From: Parasphingorhabdus flavimaris
GTDB lineage: Bacteria > Pseudomonadota > Alphaproteobacteria > Sphingomonadales > Sphingomonadaceae
Length of the DNA stretch: 64,000 nt
Assembly (NCBI RefSeq): GCF_013371215.1
Contig: NZ_JABWMH010000004.1
Span: 62,001 to 126,000, forward strand
Direction: 5' to 3'
Shown: positions 9,242 to 18,216 of the stretch, piece by piece
How positions within the stretch are numbered: the first letter of the stretch is position 1
How the letters are laid out: the number at the start of each line of letters is the position of its first letter
Program-made: the position numbers and the translations under genes
Notes under the pieces: generated by a model
Seen by the model: the letters and a program-made list of their open reading frames with translations, nothing else
Database searches by the model: none
What the model was told of the DNA's origin: nothing

Positions 9242-9326
9242 GTTCGTTTCCGTTGTTTTTTATCATGAACCTGTCATGAAATAGAAATAGGCAACGCGCA
9301 ATTAAAGCGCCACCGAGGAATTGTAC

Positions 9327-10778
9327 ATGGCATCGCCAATTTTCTCCCGTAACCGCAAAGTCAAGGTGTTGGCGACGCTTGGTCCGTCCAGCGGCAGTCC
9401 GGAAATGATCGAGAAAATGTACCGTGCCGGTGTCGACGCTTTCCGGATGAACATGAGCCACGGGGAACATGCGGCCCACGCCGCCAATGTCAAATCGATC
9501 CGGGCGCTGGAAAAGAAAGTCGGCCGGCCGATCGCCATCCTCGCCGACCTGCAGGGACCGAAACTGCGCATCGGCACCTTTGCCAAGCCGCCGGTGATGC
9601 TGGAAGAGGGGGCAAGCTTCACGCTCGACATGGTCAAGCAAAAGGGCGACGCAACGCGCGTCACCCTGCCTCACAAGGAAATATTGAGCACCCTCCAGCC
9701 GGGCCACACCTTGTTGCTCGACGATGGAAAAATCCGTCTCGAAGTGACCGAGGCGGACGGCAAGAGCGTCGCGACCAAAGTGATCGTCGGCGGAGAAATT
9801 TCCGACCGCAAGGGCGTGAATGTTCCCGAAGTGGTGCTGCCGGTCAGTTCGCTGACCGACAAGGATCGCAAGGATCTGACCTTTGCGCTGGAACAGGATG
9901 TCGACTGGATCGCGCTCAGCTTCGTCCAGCGGCCTGAGGATGTCGCTGAAGCGCGGCGGCTGATCGGCGGCAAAGCCGCGTTGCTGGCCAAGATCGAGAA
10001 ACCGGCCGCGATCGACCGGCTCGACGAGATACTCGAACTGTCAGATGCCGTGATGGTCGCGCGCGGCGATCTCGGCGTGGAACTGTTGCCCGAGCAGGTG
10101 CCGCCGCTGCAGAAGAAAATCGTCGCCGCAGCCCGCGCGCTCGGACGCCCGGTGGTGGTCGCCACCCAGATGCTCGAATCGATGATCAAATCGCCGACTC
10201 CGACCCGCGCCGAGGTCTCCGACGTCGCAACCGCGATTTACGACGGCGCCGACGCGATCATGCTGTCGGCGGAATCGGCGGTCGGAGACTGGCCGATCGA
10301 AGCGGCAACCATGATGGACCGGATTGCCGCGCAGGTCGAAAATGATCCGTCCTACGCCGATCGGGTGCATTTCACCGAAACCGTGCCGGATGAAACCACC
10401 GCAGATGCGCTGGCCGCTGCCAGCTACAATATCGCCCGCACGATCGAGACCTCCGCGATTGTCTGCTATACCGCATCCGGTTCGACCGCCCGCAGAATGG
10501 CGCGGGAACGCCCCTCGGTTCCGCTTCTGGTGCTGACCCCGAATCGCCACACCGCCCGGCGCATCGGATTGTTGTGGGGCGCCTATGCCGTGGTCACGCG
10601 CGACGTTTCGGATTTCGAGGAAATGATCGCCAAGGCCAAGCGGATGGCCTTGCGCCACAAGCTGGGCGAAGCCGGTTCGCGCCTGATCGTTTGCGCTGGC
10701 GTGCCTTTTGGTACCCCAGGGTCGACCAATTTGCTGCATATCGTGCGTCTCAGCGGAGACGAGCTCAAGAACAGCTAG
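9327..10778 (+). CDS. pyk: Pyruvate kinase
   Basis: Pyruvate kinase makes ATP and pyruvate from phosphoenolpyruvate at the end of glycolysis. The 483-residue protein has KVLATLGPSS near 14, the substrate segment DAFRMNMSHG near 40, ILADLQGPKLRIG near 77, the active-site block LLAKIEKPAAIDRLDEIL near 220, and MVARGDLGVELL near 244. TQMLESM near 280 and the C-terminal effector domain from about 350 follow. The start is ATG 9327, well spaced from GAGGAA (9315-9320); an in-frame TTG at 9321 is not used. Its stop overlaps the stop of the next convergent gene through a shared CTAG. Confidence 0.97.
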   Translation: MASPIFSRNRKVKVLATLGPSSGSPEMIEKMYRAGVDAFRMNMSHGEHAAHAANVKSIRALEKKVGRPIAILADLQGPKLRIGTFAKPPVMLEEGASFTLDMVKQKGDATRVTLPHKEILSTLQPGHTLLLDDGKIRLEVTEADGKSVATKVIVGGEISDRKGVNVPEVVLPVSSLTDKDRKDLTFALEQDVDWIALSFVQRPEDVAEARRLIGGKAALLAKIEKPAAIDRLDEILELSDAVMVARGDLGVELLPEQVPPLQKKIVAAARALGRPVVVATQMLESMIKSPTPTRAEVSDVATAIYDGADAIMLSAESAVGDWPIEAATMMDRIAAQVENDPSYADRVHFTETVPDETTADALAAASYNIARTIETSAIVCYTASGSTARRMARERPSVPLLVLTPNRHTARRIGLLWGAYAVVTRDVSDFEEMIAKAKRMALRHKLGEAGSRLIVCAGVPFGTPGSTNLLHIVRLSGDELKNS

Positions 10779-11404
10779 GCCAGACCCAGAGCCTTCAGCT
10801 CGTTCTCGAGACTGGTGGCGCTGGTGAAATGATGGCCGGCAATTCCGACGGCTTCGCCCGCCTCGATATTCTCCGGCCTGTCGTCGATGAACAGGCATTG
10901 GTCGGCGCGGCGGGAAAAGCGCTGCAGCGCCAATTCGTAGATCGCGGCATCCGGCTTGATCAATTTCTCTTCGCCGGAAATGACAATGTCGGAAAACAGG
11001 TCGAATATCGGAGCCGATGGCCGGAATTGCGCCCAGGATTCAGCACCGAAATTGCTGATCGCGAATAGCGGGACCCCGCGATTCGCCAATGCGCGAACCA
11101 GATCGAGCATGCCTTCCACCGGTCCCGGAATCGATTCGGGGAACCGCCGGGAATAGGCACGGATATGATTACTATATTCTGGAAATTCGCGGCTGCGTTC
11201 CGCGACCATGTCGGCAAAGGGCCGCCCGGCATCATGCTGAAAATGCCATTCCGGGGTCACCACATGGGCGAGGAACCAGTCCAGCTCTTCGGGATCGTCG
11301 ATCAGCTTTGCAAACAGGCAGCGCAAATCCCAGCGATACAGGACATTGCCTATATCGAAGATGACGGTGTCAATTTTGGAAATGGCAGAAGTCTCTGCCA
11401 TCAT
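10775..11404 (-). CDS. HAD family phosphatase (YihX-like)
   Basis: A 209-residue HAD phosphatase. Motif I is VIFDIGNVLYRWD near 14, a substituted D-x-G-N-V form used in the YihX and epoxide hydrolase N-terminal-type group. Motif II is FAISNFG near 118, the Lys is in GEEKLIKPDAAIY near 145 and the acidic motif is LFIDDRPENIEAG near 175. The likely substrate is a small sugar phosphate, not determinable here. It follows rpmJ by seven bases and ends convergently on pyk with a four-base overlap (CTAG). Confidence 0.87.
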   Translation of the reverse strand: MMAETSAISKIDTVIFDIGNVLYRWDLRCLFAKLIDDPEELDWFLAHVVTPEWHFQHDAGRPFADMVAERSREFPEYSNHIRAYSRRFPESIPGPVEGMLDLVRALANRGVPLFAISNFGAESWAQFRPSAPIFDLFSDIVISGEEKLIKPDAAIYELALQRFSRRADQCLFIDDRPENIEAGEAVGIAGHHFTSATSLENELKALGLA

Positions 11405-11411
11405 CAGGCAA

Positions 11412-11537
11412 TTAGCCCTGGCGTGCCTTGAACCGGCGATTCGTCTTGTTGATCACATATGTGCGACCACGGCGACGGATAACGCGGCAATCCCGGTGAC
11501 GGTTTTTAAGCGACTTCAGTGAGTTGCGGACTTTCAT
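11412..11537 (-). CDS. rpmJ: 50S ribosomal protein L36, zinc-free form
   Basis: The 41-residue protein starts [14 protein letters not shown] and ends with the L36 tail NRRFKARQG. It has only one Cys ([12 protein letters not shown]), so it lacks the C-C-C-H zinc ribbon of classical L36 and is the C-minus type. The open frame continues 26 codons upstream, but ATG 11537 gives the family start. It sits downstream of galE and seven bases upstream of a HAD gene on the same strand. Confidence 0.95.
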   Translation of the reverse strand: MKVRNSLKSLKNRHRDCRVIRRRGRTYVINKTNRRFKARQG

Positions 11538-11638
11538 TTTGGTACCACGCCTTGATTTTTTGAATTTCTTGAAAGCAGCCATGCTGCGTTGAAGCAGGGC
11601 AATTACGGTCGACAACCGCTAAAGTCAAGCGACCAGCG

Positions 11639-12643
11639 CTATTCTCCGCGAATTTCGATCAGTTTGCGCTCCCAGGCGAGGGCATGGGCCACAATTACGT
11701 CGAGATCGGCATGTTCTGGCTGCCACGGAAAGCGTTTCATGATCGCACGATTGTCCGAAATCAGCGAATCGGGATCGCCGGCGCGGCGGCCTTCCATTTT
11801 CCGGACAATTTTCTGGTTGGTAACGCGGTCAACGGCGTCGAGCACTTCGAGCACCGAAAAGCCGCGACCATAGCCGCAATTGAGTAGATGATTCTGATTC
11901 GGGTCGGCAATCAGGGCTTCGAGCGCGAGCACATGCGCCGCGGCAAGGTCCGAGACGTGAATATAGTCACGGACACCCGTGCCGTCGGGCGTATCATAGT
12001 CACTGCCAAAAACAGCAACGCTGTCGCGCTTGCCGAGCGCAGCCTCCACCGCAACCTTGATCAGATGGGTGGCGCCAGCGGTCGACTGGCCGGTGCGGGC
12101 CTGCGGATCGGCACCGGCGACGTTGAAATAGCGCAGGGCACAGAAATTCAGGTCGTGCGCCGCCGCGACATCGCGCAGCATATGCTCGGTCATCAGCTTG
12201 GACATGCCATAGGGATTGATCGGAAGCTGCGGCGTGGTTTCGCTGACCGGGCTTTCCTCGGGAATGCCATAAGTCGCGGCGGTGGACGAGAAAATAAAAT
12301 GGTGGACGCCGCCATTCACCGCCGATTCGATCAGGCTGCGGCTCTTGGCGCTGTTATTGTGATAATATTTGAGCGGATCCGCGACCGATTCCGGTACGAT
12401 GATCGAACCGGCAAAATGCATGATCGCACCGATATTCTTGTCCTGGATGATTTTCGCGACCAGAGCGCTATCCTCGATATCCCCCTCATGAAAGGCGACC
12501 CCCTCCGGGACGGCCCAGCGAAAGCCGGTGGTCAGATTGTCGATCACCGCGACCGGCCATCCGGCATCCAGCAGCGCCAGCACCGCGTGGCTACCAATAT
12601 AGCCTGCTCCGCCGGTGACCAATATCGTGAACGGTTTCGCCAT
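11639..12643 (-). CDS. galE: UDP-glucose 4-epimerase
   Basis: GalE interconverts UDP-glucose and UDP-galactose with bound NAD, supplying galactosyl units for surface polysaccharide. The 334-residue protein has the Rossmann motif VTGGAGYIGSHAV near 8, DNLTTGF near 35, the catalytic Ser in FSSTAATYG near 120 and the YGMSKLMTE motif (Tyr/Lys) near 146. The substrate-binding block LRYFNVAGADP near 172 follows. Length is standard. It is the first gene of a minus-strand set galE-rpmJ-HAD, with an AT-rich upstream region (12644-12796) shared with a divergent lipoprotein gene. Confidence 0.96.
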   Translation of the reverse strand: MAKPFTILVTGGAGYIGSHAVLALLDAGWPVAVIDNLTTGFRWAVPEGVAFHEGDIEDSALVAKIIQDKNIGAIMHFAGSIIVPESVADPLKYYHNNSAKSRSLIESAVNGGVHHFIFSSTAATYGIPEESPVSETTPQLPINPYGMSKLMTEHMLRDVAAAHDLNFCALRYFNVAGADPQARTGQSTAGATHLIKVAVEAALGKRDSVAVFGSDYDTPDGTGVRDYIHVSDLAAAHVLALEALIADPNQNHLLNCGYGRGFSVLEVLDAVDRVTNQKIVRKMEGRRAGDPDSLISDNRAIMKRFPWQPEHADLDVIVAHALAWERKLIEIRGE

Positions 12644-12796
12644 TAATCTTACGTTCCTATATATATCCTATATCGGCTGGATAACATGTTGGCGTCTCCA
12701 ATCGGTTAACCACGGCCGCCTGCATATATATTTTTTTACCGCAGTCTCGGCGATTATGCGCTAATATAGATTCAGGCAGTTTAAGGAGTGAGTATC

Positions 12797-13405
12797 ATGG
12801 CCGGTTTCCAATCATTTGCAACGACGGCATTGGCGGTAGCGCTCCTGTCCGGTTGTACGGCAATGACACCGCCGGTTGATGTCACCCGTTTCCACAACGC
12901 GCAGGTGGCTCCGATTGTACCGGGCAGTGTCATCATCCGGCCCAACGTGACCGACGAAGGTCATAGCAGCAGCATCGAATATGCAACCTATTCGGCAGCA
13001 TTACTGCGCGAATTGCAGCGGGTCGGGTTTTCCGAAGCGCGTGATGACAAGCAAAACAGCGATTATATTGTCCGCTACACGCTCGAAAGAGCAGTCTTGA
13101 GCGCGAGCGGATCACGGTCACCGGTCTCGGTCGGTGTCGGCGGCAGTACCGGCAGTCGCGGGTCCGGTGTCGGCCTGGGCATTGGCATCGACCTCAGCGG
13201 CCCACCGAAAGACAAGATCGTCACCGAACTTTCCGTGCGCCTGACCGAACGCGAAAGTGGCGAAATTGTCTGGGAAGGTCGCGCATCGGTCGAAGCAAAG
13301 GACGGCTCGCCGGCATCCCAGCCTGGCCTGGCCGCCGCCAAATTGGCGGAAGCCTTATTCAAGGACTTCCCCGGAGAGTCCGGAACCACTATCAGGGTGC
13401 CATGA
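12797..13405 (+). CDS. DUF4136-like lipoprotein
   Basis: A 202-residue predicted lipoprotein. The N terminus is a signal peptide with lipobox LLSGC at about residue 20. The mature part has a DUF4136-type layout: [32 protein letters not shown], a Gly/Ser-rich loop ([14 protein letters not shown]) and [15 protein letters not shown]. Function unknown; anchored in the envelope. Start ATG 12797 is chosen because AAGGAG (12783-12788) is well spaced from it, while the in-frame GTG 12788 overlaps that site. Its stop overlaps the start of the next gene (ATGA). Confidence 0.8.
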   Translation: MAGFQSFATTALAVALLSGCTAMTPPVDVTRFHNAQVAPIVPGSVIIRPNVTDEGHSSSIEYATYSAALLRELQRVGFSEARDDKQNSDYIVRYTLERAVLSASGSRSPVSVGVGGSTGSRGSGVGLGIGIDLSGPPKDKIVTELSVRLTERESGEIVWEGRASVEAKDGSPASQPGLAAAKLAEALFKDFPGESGTTIRVP

Positions 13406-14526
13406 ACATTCAAATCACCTCCGCGTTCGATAGCGGCAATATCGAAGTCCACGCCATCAATGGCACCACCGCCAAACTGTCGATCCGCAAGGACAAGGAC
13501 AGCGAATTTTTCCAATGGTTCCATTTCCGGGTAGCCTGCGAGATTGGCGACGAACTGGAACTCGACATTGGCGGTCTCAAGGAATCGGCCTATCCTCAGG
13601 GCTGGCCCGATTATGATGCCTGTGTCAGCGAGGACCGGGACTATTGGGGCCGCGCGCCGAGCAGCTATGACGAAGCGAGTGGCACCTTGTCGATTCGCTA
13701 TACCGCAGCCAGCAATATCGTCTGGTTCGCCTATTTCGCGCCTTACAGCATGGAACGCCATCACGACCTGATCGCCGAAACCGCAGGGTTTGAAGGCGTA
13801 GCGGTCCGGACACTGGGCCATAGTCTCGAGGGCCAGCCGATTGACTGTCTGGAACTGGGCAGCGGTGACAAGCAGGTCTGGCTCTATGCCCGCCAGCATC
13901 CCGGCGAGAGCATGGCCGAATGGTGGATGGAAGGCGCGCTGGAGATGCTGACCGATCCCGCAGACCCCCAGGCACGGCTGTTGTTGCAACAATGCCGGTT
14001 CCATATCGTCCCCAATATGAACCCAGATGGTTCGCGCATGGGTCATTTACGAACCAATTTCGCAGGTACAAATCTCAACCGCGAATGGCATGAGCCCAGC
14101 GCCGAGAAATCCCCCGAAGTTCTCTGCGTCCGCAACGCGATGGACGAAAGCGGTGTCGATTTCGCCATGGACGTACATGGAGACGAAGCGATTCCGGCCG
14201 TTTTCATCGCCGGCTTCGAAGGCATCCCGTCGATCACAGACGCCCAGCTGGAGAAATATCACGGCTTCCGCAACCGGCTCGCGCAACGCACGCCCGATTT
14301 CCAGACAACGCTCGGCTATCCGACCGCCGCAGAGGGCAAGGCCAATCTGTCAATGTCGACCAATCAGCTCGCCGAACGGTTCGGCGCGGTCGCGATGACA
14401 CTGGAGATGCCGTTCAAGGACAATCGCGATCTGCCCGATGCCGAGCAGGGCTGGTCTCCCGAACGCAGCAATCTGCTCGCCCGCGAATGTCTGGCGACCC
14501 TCGCCGAGATGATCGACGATATCTGA
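13402..14526 (+). CDS. M14-type cytosolic carboxypeptidase
   Basis: A 374-residue zinc carboxypeptidase of the cytosolic (CCP/AGBL-like) M14 group. An N-terminal beta-sandwich (residues 1 to about 120) precedes the catalytic domain. The zinc ligands are H166 and E169 in HPGES and H259 in DVHGDE. Substrate-binding Asn/Arg lie in [12 protein letters not shown] near 218, and the catalytic Glu is in MTLEMPFKD near 335. No signal peptide, so probably cytoplasmic. Its substrate in bacteria is unclear. Start ATG overlaps the lipoprotein stop. Confidence 0.92.
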   Translation: MNIQITSAFDSGNIEVHAINGTTAKLSIRKDKDSEFFQWFHFRVACEIGDELELDIGGLKESAYPQGWPDYDACVSEDRDYWGRAPSSYDEASGTLSIRYTAASNIVWFAYFAPYSMERHHDLIAETAGFEGVAVRTLGHSLEGQPIDCLELGSGDKQVWLYARQHPGESMAEWWMEGALEMLTDPADPQARLLLQQCRFHIVPNMNPDGSRMGHLRTNFAGTNLNREWHEPSAEKSPEVLCVRNAMDESGVDFAMDVHGDEAIPAVFIAGFEGIPSITDAQLEKYHGFRNRLAQRTPDFQTTLGYPTAAEGKANLSMSTNQLAERFGAVAMTLEMPFKDNRDLPDAEQGWSPERSNLLARECLATLAEMIDDI

Positions 14527-14547
14527 ACCGGCGGGAGAATCGCGAAA

Positions 14548-15189
14548 CTATACCCGGTGGAGCGTCAGCCAGGCGTCGACGGCGCGATTGACCCGTTTTT
14601 TCTTGTCTTCCTCGGTCATCATGACCTTGTGGCCGTAGCGGAGAAACAGATCCATTCTGCCCATGGTCAGACCGGCAAACATTTCCGCTGATTCGGTCAC
14701 ATTCTCGCTCCGGATTTCCCCTCGCTCGATCGCGGCATTGAGCAGGTTGGTCAGGTCACCGAGCAGCATACGCGGACCGTTGTCGAGAAAATATTCACCG
14801 ATTTTCGGGTCCCGGTTCACTTCGGCGGCCAGCACCCGTTCAAAACGGACCATCTCGTCGCGCATCAGGAAATTCAGCATGCCGTGCGCCGCGGATATCA
14901 GGATATCCCGGAGTTCTGTGCCTTCGAGATTTTCGACCACGAAATATTTGCGCATCTGGCTACATTCGGTTTTGACCACTTCGCCAAACAGGTTCTCCTT
15001 GTTCTTGAACCAGGAATAGACCGTGACCTTGGACACGCAGGCCCGCGCCGCGATTGCTTCGATGCTGGTTGCGGAGAAGCCGTTGGCAAAAAACTCGGTC
15101 CTGGCGGCAGCCAGAATATCGACGATCTTCCGCTGGCTCGCCGGCCGGTCGGTGTGCAACAGCATATTGGTATGATCCGCGTTTTTCAC
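14548..15189 (-). CDS. TetR/AcrR-family repressor of the adjacent RND operon
   Basis: A 213-residue TetR-family regulator. The N-terminal helix-turn-helix covers about residues 20-65 (ILAAARTEFFANGFSATSIEAIAARACVSKVTVYSWFKNKENLF), the most conserved part of the family. The C-terminal ligand domain has an AcrR-like character. It starts at GTG 15189 with AGAGGAA upstream. It diverges from an efflux operon, and the intergenic region has a palindrome over a promoter -35, so local repression is likely (inference). Confidence 0.9.
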   Translation of the reverse strand: MKNADHTNMLLHTDRPASQRKIVDILAAARTEFFANGFSATSIEAIAARACVSKVTVYSWFKNKENLFGEVVKTECSQMRKYFVVENLEGTELRDILISAAHGMLNFLMRDEMVRFERVLAAEVNRDPKIGEYFLDNGPRMLLGDLTNLLNAAIERGEIRSENVTESAEMFAGLTMGRMDLFLRYGHKVMMTEEDKKKRVNRAVDAWLTLHRV

Positions 15190-15248
15190 GGCTTGTTCCT
15201 CTCTTCAGTAATCTCCCTATATCAAAATGTACGGTAGCGTTCAAATAA

Positions 15249-15282
15249 AACGTTGACGTTCATTTTCACCGGTGGCATTTTA
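15249..15282 (+). promoter_or_regulatory. Predicted promoter and operator of the RND operon
   Basis: TTGACG (15253-15258) followed about 18 bases later by ATTTTA (15277-15282) fits a sigma-70-type promoter. The palindrome AACGTTGACGTT (15249-15260; 5-base arms, 2-base centre) overlaps the -35, a position suited to repression by the divergent TetR protein. Prediction only. Confidence 0.45.
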
Positions 15283-15327
15283 GACGGGCTTGGTAAGGTC
15301 CGGGCCAGCGCAATTGCGAAAGATATT

Positions 15328-16824
15328 GTGAAAAAAAGCCCAAACAGGATCAAGGCATCGCTTCTTCTGGTTGCTCTGACAACCAGCGGCTGCGTGAGTC
15401 TTGCACCCCGGTCTGCCGCTCCGGAGATCGCTGCCGGCATCCCTTCGCAATTTGCAAAGCTCGGTGCAGAAGGCGATTACCAGCCGGCCCGCTGGTGGGA
15501 GTCGTTCGAGGATCCTGTCCTGAATGCCCTGCTCGACGAGGCGCTGGCGAAGAATTTTGATCTTGCCGAAGCCACGGCGAGGCTGAGAGCGGCCGAAGCG
15601 CGCGCGAAAATTTCAAGGAGCGGCCTGTTCCCGCAAGTCAACGCCGGCCTCGGTAGCAGCTATTCCGAATCGCCCACCGCCGGCACAAGCTTTGGCGCGA
15701 TACCCGGTGCCGGAGCAAGCCGGATCGAGAACGAGACTTATTCCTCAAGCCTCGCCTTTTCCTACGAGCTCGATATCTGGGGCAAGCTGCGCAACGATGC
15801 CCGGGCCGGACGGGCCGATGCTAATGCCTCCGCCGCCGATTTGCAGTCGGTGCGCCTCGCCGTTCTCGCCGAAACCATCACAAGCTATTTTGACATAGTG
15901 GATGCGCGCCACCAAATTGGTCTTGCTACCAAGATCATCGACGTGCTGGGTGACCGGCTGGAACAGACCGAGGATCGCTATCGCCGCGGGCTGGTGACCT
16001 CATTCGAACTCTATCAGGTGCGGCAGGAATTTCGCAATATCCAGTCCAGCCTGCCACAGCGCGAGAGCCAGCTGGCCGCGATCGAGGGACAATTGGCCGT
16101 GCTTGTTGGTCGATATTCCGACAATATGGATGCACTGATCGGCACAAAACTTGCGCCGAAACTGATATTTGAATCGGTGCCTGCCGGGCTGCCGATCGAC
16201 CTGCTGGCCCAGCGGCCGGACATATATGCCGAAGGCCAGCGGCTGGAATCGGCGCGGTATAATCTCGGCGCACGGCGCGCCGAACGTTTTCCGTCGCTCA
16301 GCCTGTCCGCGAGCACCGGATCGCAGGGCGGCAACCCTTCCCAGGCCCTTGATATATTCGACAACTGGGTGCTGAATCTTGGAGCGAATCTGACTGCGCC
16401 GCTGTTCCAGGGCGGCCGCATCCGGGCCAATATCGAAATGGCCGATGCCCAATATGCCCAGCAGACCGCGGTCTACGCCCGCACCGTATTGACGGCCTAT
16501 CAGGAAGTGTCCTCCGCCATCGAACGTTACGAGGAAGAGCGGCAACGTTACCGTTTTCTATTCTCGCAACTGGACGAGGCGACGGCGGCGGCCGGGTTGC
16601 AGTCGCGGCGCTTCGCCAATGGTGTGGGAAGCTATGTCGACTATCTTGATGCCTTGCGCGCGCAATATCAGGTCCAGTCCTCACTGTCCTCGGCGGCGCG
16701 CGGCGTCGCCCTTTCGCGGCTGGCTATCCACCGGGCGCTTGGTGGCAGCTGGGATCAAACATCAGACATGGTCCCGCAGCCGGTTGGCGACAATGCCACC
16801 GCAACCTCTCAGGGAGAAAAATAA
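15328..16824 (+). CDS. RND efflux outer-membrane lipoprotein (NodT family)
   Basis: A 498-residue TolC-like outer-membrane channel of the NodT/OprM group. The lipobox-like TSGC lies about 20 residues after the start, then the family opening WWESFEDPVLNALLDEALAKNFDL and repeated long helices (ATARLRAAEARAKISRSGLFP; SYELDIWGKLRNDARAGRA). The second half repeats the fold (LGARRAERFPSLSLSAS; NLGANLTAPLFQGGRI). The frame is open from TTG 15253, but that codon is part of the predicted -35. GTG 15328 places the signal peptide correctly. First gene of outer membrane factor-membrane fusion protein-RND pump. Confidence 0.9.
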   Translation: MKKSPNRIKASLLLVALTTSGCVSLAPRSAAPEIAAGIPSQFAKLGAEGDYQPARWWESFEDPVLNALLDEALAKNFDLAEATARLRAAEARAKISRSGLFPQVNAGLGSSYSESPTAGTSFGAIPGAGASRIENETYSSSLAFSYELDIWGKLRNDARAGRADANASAADLQSVRLAVLAETITSYFDIVDARHQIGLATKIIDVLGDRLEQTEDRYRRGLVTSFELYQVRQEFRNIQSSLPQRESQLAAIEGQLAVLVGRYSDNMDALIGTKLAPKLIFESVPAGLPIDLLAQRPDIYAEGQRLESARYNLGARRAERFPSLSLSASTGSQGGNPSQALDIFDNWVLNLGANLTAPLFQGGRIRANIEMADAQYAQQTAVYARTVLTAYQEVSSAIERYEEERQRYRFLFSQLDEATAAAGLQSRRFANGVGSYVDYLDALRAQYQVQSSLSSAARGVALSRLAIHRALGGSWDQTSDMVPQPVGDNATATSQGEK

Positions 16825-18216
16825 GTGCATCGGCAACGCGTTATAGGCGGCTTGATCCTGCTCGGGGCCATATTGATTGCCGCAGCATTGATCCTGCTGC
16901 GGTCGGAGCCGGAAGAAAAAGCGCCGGTTGAGCAGATTCCCCTGGTCCAGGCGGAGCCGGTGGAAATCCGTTCCGGAAATCTGCTGATCAGCGGCGCGGG
17001 CACGGTTCGTGCGCGCGAGGAACTGACACTGGCCGCCGAAGTTGCCGGGAAGCTGGTCTATGTAAATCCGGCCCTTCGCGAAGGTCAGCTGATAGCGCGC
17101 GGAGAAACCCTCTTCCGGATTGATACCGCCGACTATCGCAACGCGGTGCAAACCGCGCAAGCCGATGTCGCAGCGCAAGGCGTGTCGGTGCTGCAGGCAC
17201 GCGAAGAAGTCGCCTTGGCAAAGGCGGAACTCGCCCGTTTCCAGCAGCGCGGCGCCAGCGCCGGCAACGCATATGCCAGCGTCGACAGCAGCGATTATGC
17301 GGCGCAGATATTACCGCCGGACGTGCTGGTCCAAAAGGCACAGGCCGGACGACAGGTGGCAGAGCAGAGCATCAGCTCCAACGGTCTGGCAACCCGCGAA
17401 CCGCAGTTGAAATCAGCACAGGCCGGCCTGCGCCGAGCCGAGGCACAATTGGCCAACGCCCGGACTGCGCTGAAACGCACGGTTGTCACCGCGCCCTTCT
17501 CGGGGGTCGTCAAAACCGAACAAATAGCCTTAGGCAGTTTTGTCCAGCCCGGCCAATCGCTGGGTTCGATCGTCGGCACGGCCGATTACGAAGCCGTCAT
17601 TCCCTTGTCCGAAAAGGAAGCGGCACTGATTCCCCAGCTGTTCCGGGCAGGAGCGGGCAACAGGATCGAAGCGTCTGTCTATTCCAATTATGGCGGCACC
17701 CGCTATCGTTGGTCGGCCTATGTTGACCGCGTGAATCGCCTGCTCAATCCGCAAACCCGCACCATCGACATATTTTTGCGTATCCCCAATCCAATGCGTG
17801 GCGGCTCCCCCGCCGCAAAGCAGAATGGGAGCGGAACGACGGCTACCGCCGCCAGCGCGCCGCCATTGTTCGTCGGCAGCTTTGTCGACGCAGAAATTAC
17901 CGGCAGGGCGATGAAGGAATATGGGGTGCTTCCGCTGGCCGCGCTGAAAGCGGGCAACAAGATCTGGCTGGTCCGCGACAACAGGATTCATATTGTCGCG
18001 GTGGAAATATTGCAGCGGACCGACAAGACGGCGCTGATCAGCACATCGGGCCTTGGCGACAAGCCGGTAGTGATCACCGGGAACCTGAAAATCGCAACCG
18101 AAGGACTGCGGGTGAGGATTGCAAAGCCGAGCCTGGACAAGACGGCTTCGCAGTCTGGCCCGTCCCCCGCTCCAGCCAAGCCAAAGACGCCCGCGAAAGC
18201 AACCGCTGCTAAATGA
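16825..18216 (+). CDS. RND efflux periplasmic adaptor (membrane fusion protein)
   Basis: A 463-residue HlyD/AcrA-type adaptor linking the RND pump to its outer-membrane channel. It has an N-terminal membrane anchor (about 8-25), a lipoyl half (GAGTVRAREELTLAAEVAGKLVYV near 57), and a helical hairpin (about 100-215). The second lipoyl half is TVVTAPFSGVVKTEQIALGSFVQPG near 222. Beta-barrel and membrane-proximal domains follow, and then an Ala/Pro/Lys-rich tail. Start GTG 16825 directly follows the stop of the channel gene and is served by AGGGAGA. The last bases overlap the pump start (ATGA). Confidence 0.92.
   Translation: MHRQRVIGGLILLGAILIAAALILLRSEPEEKAPVEQIPLVQAEPVEIRSGNLLISGAGTVRAREELTLAAEVAGKLVYVNPALREGQLIARGETLFRIDTADYRNAVQTAQADVAAQGVSVLQAREEVALAKAELARFQQRGASAGNAYASVDSSDYAAQILPPDVLVQKAQAGRQVAEQSISSNGLATREPQLKSAQAGLRRAEAQLANARTALKRTVVTAPFSGVVKTEQIALGSFVQPGQSLGSIVGTADYEAVIPLSEKEAALIPQLFRAGAGNRIEASVYSNYGGTRYRWSAYVDRVNRLLNPQTRTIDIFLRIPNPMRGGSPAAKQNGSGTTATAASAPPLFVGSFVDAEITGRAMKEYGVLPLAALKAGNKIWLVRDNRIHIVAVEILQRTDKTALISTSGLGDKPVVITGNLKIATEGLRVRIAKPSLDKTASQSGPSPAPAKPKTPAKATAAK

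Noticed and set aside
9242-9326. Two TCATGA copies upstream of pyk as an operator
   Set aside because: Six-base matches at this spacing are easily random, and the divergent gene start explains part of one.
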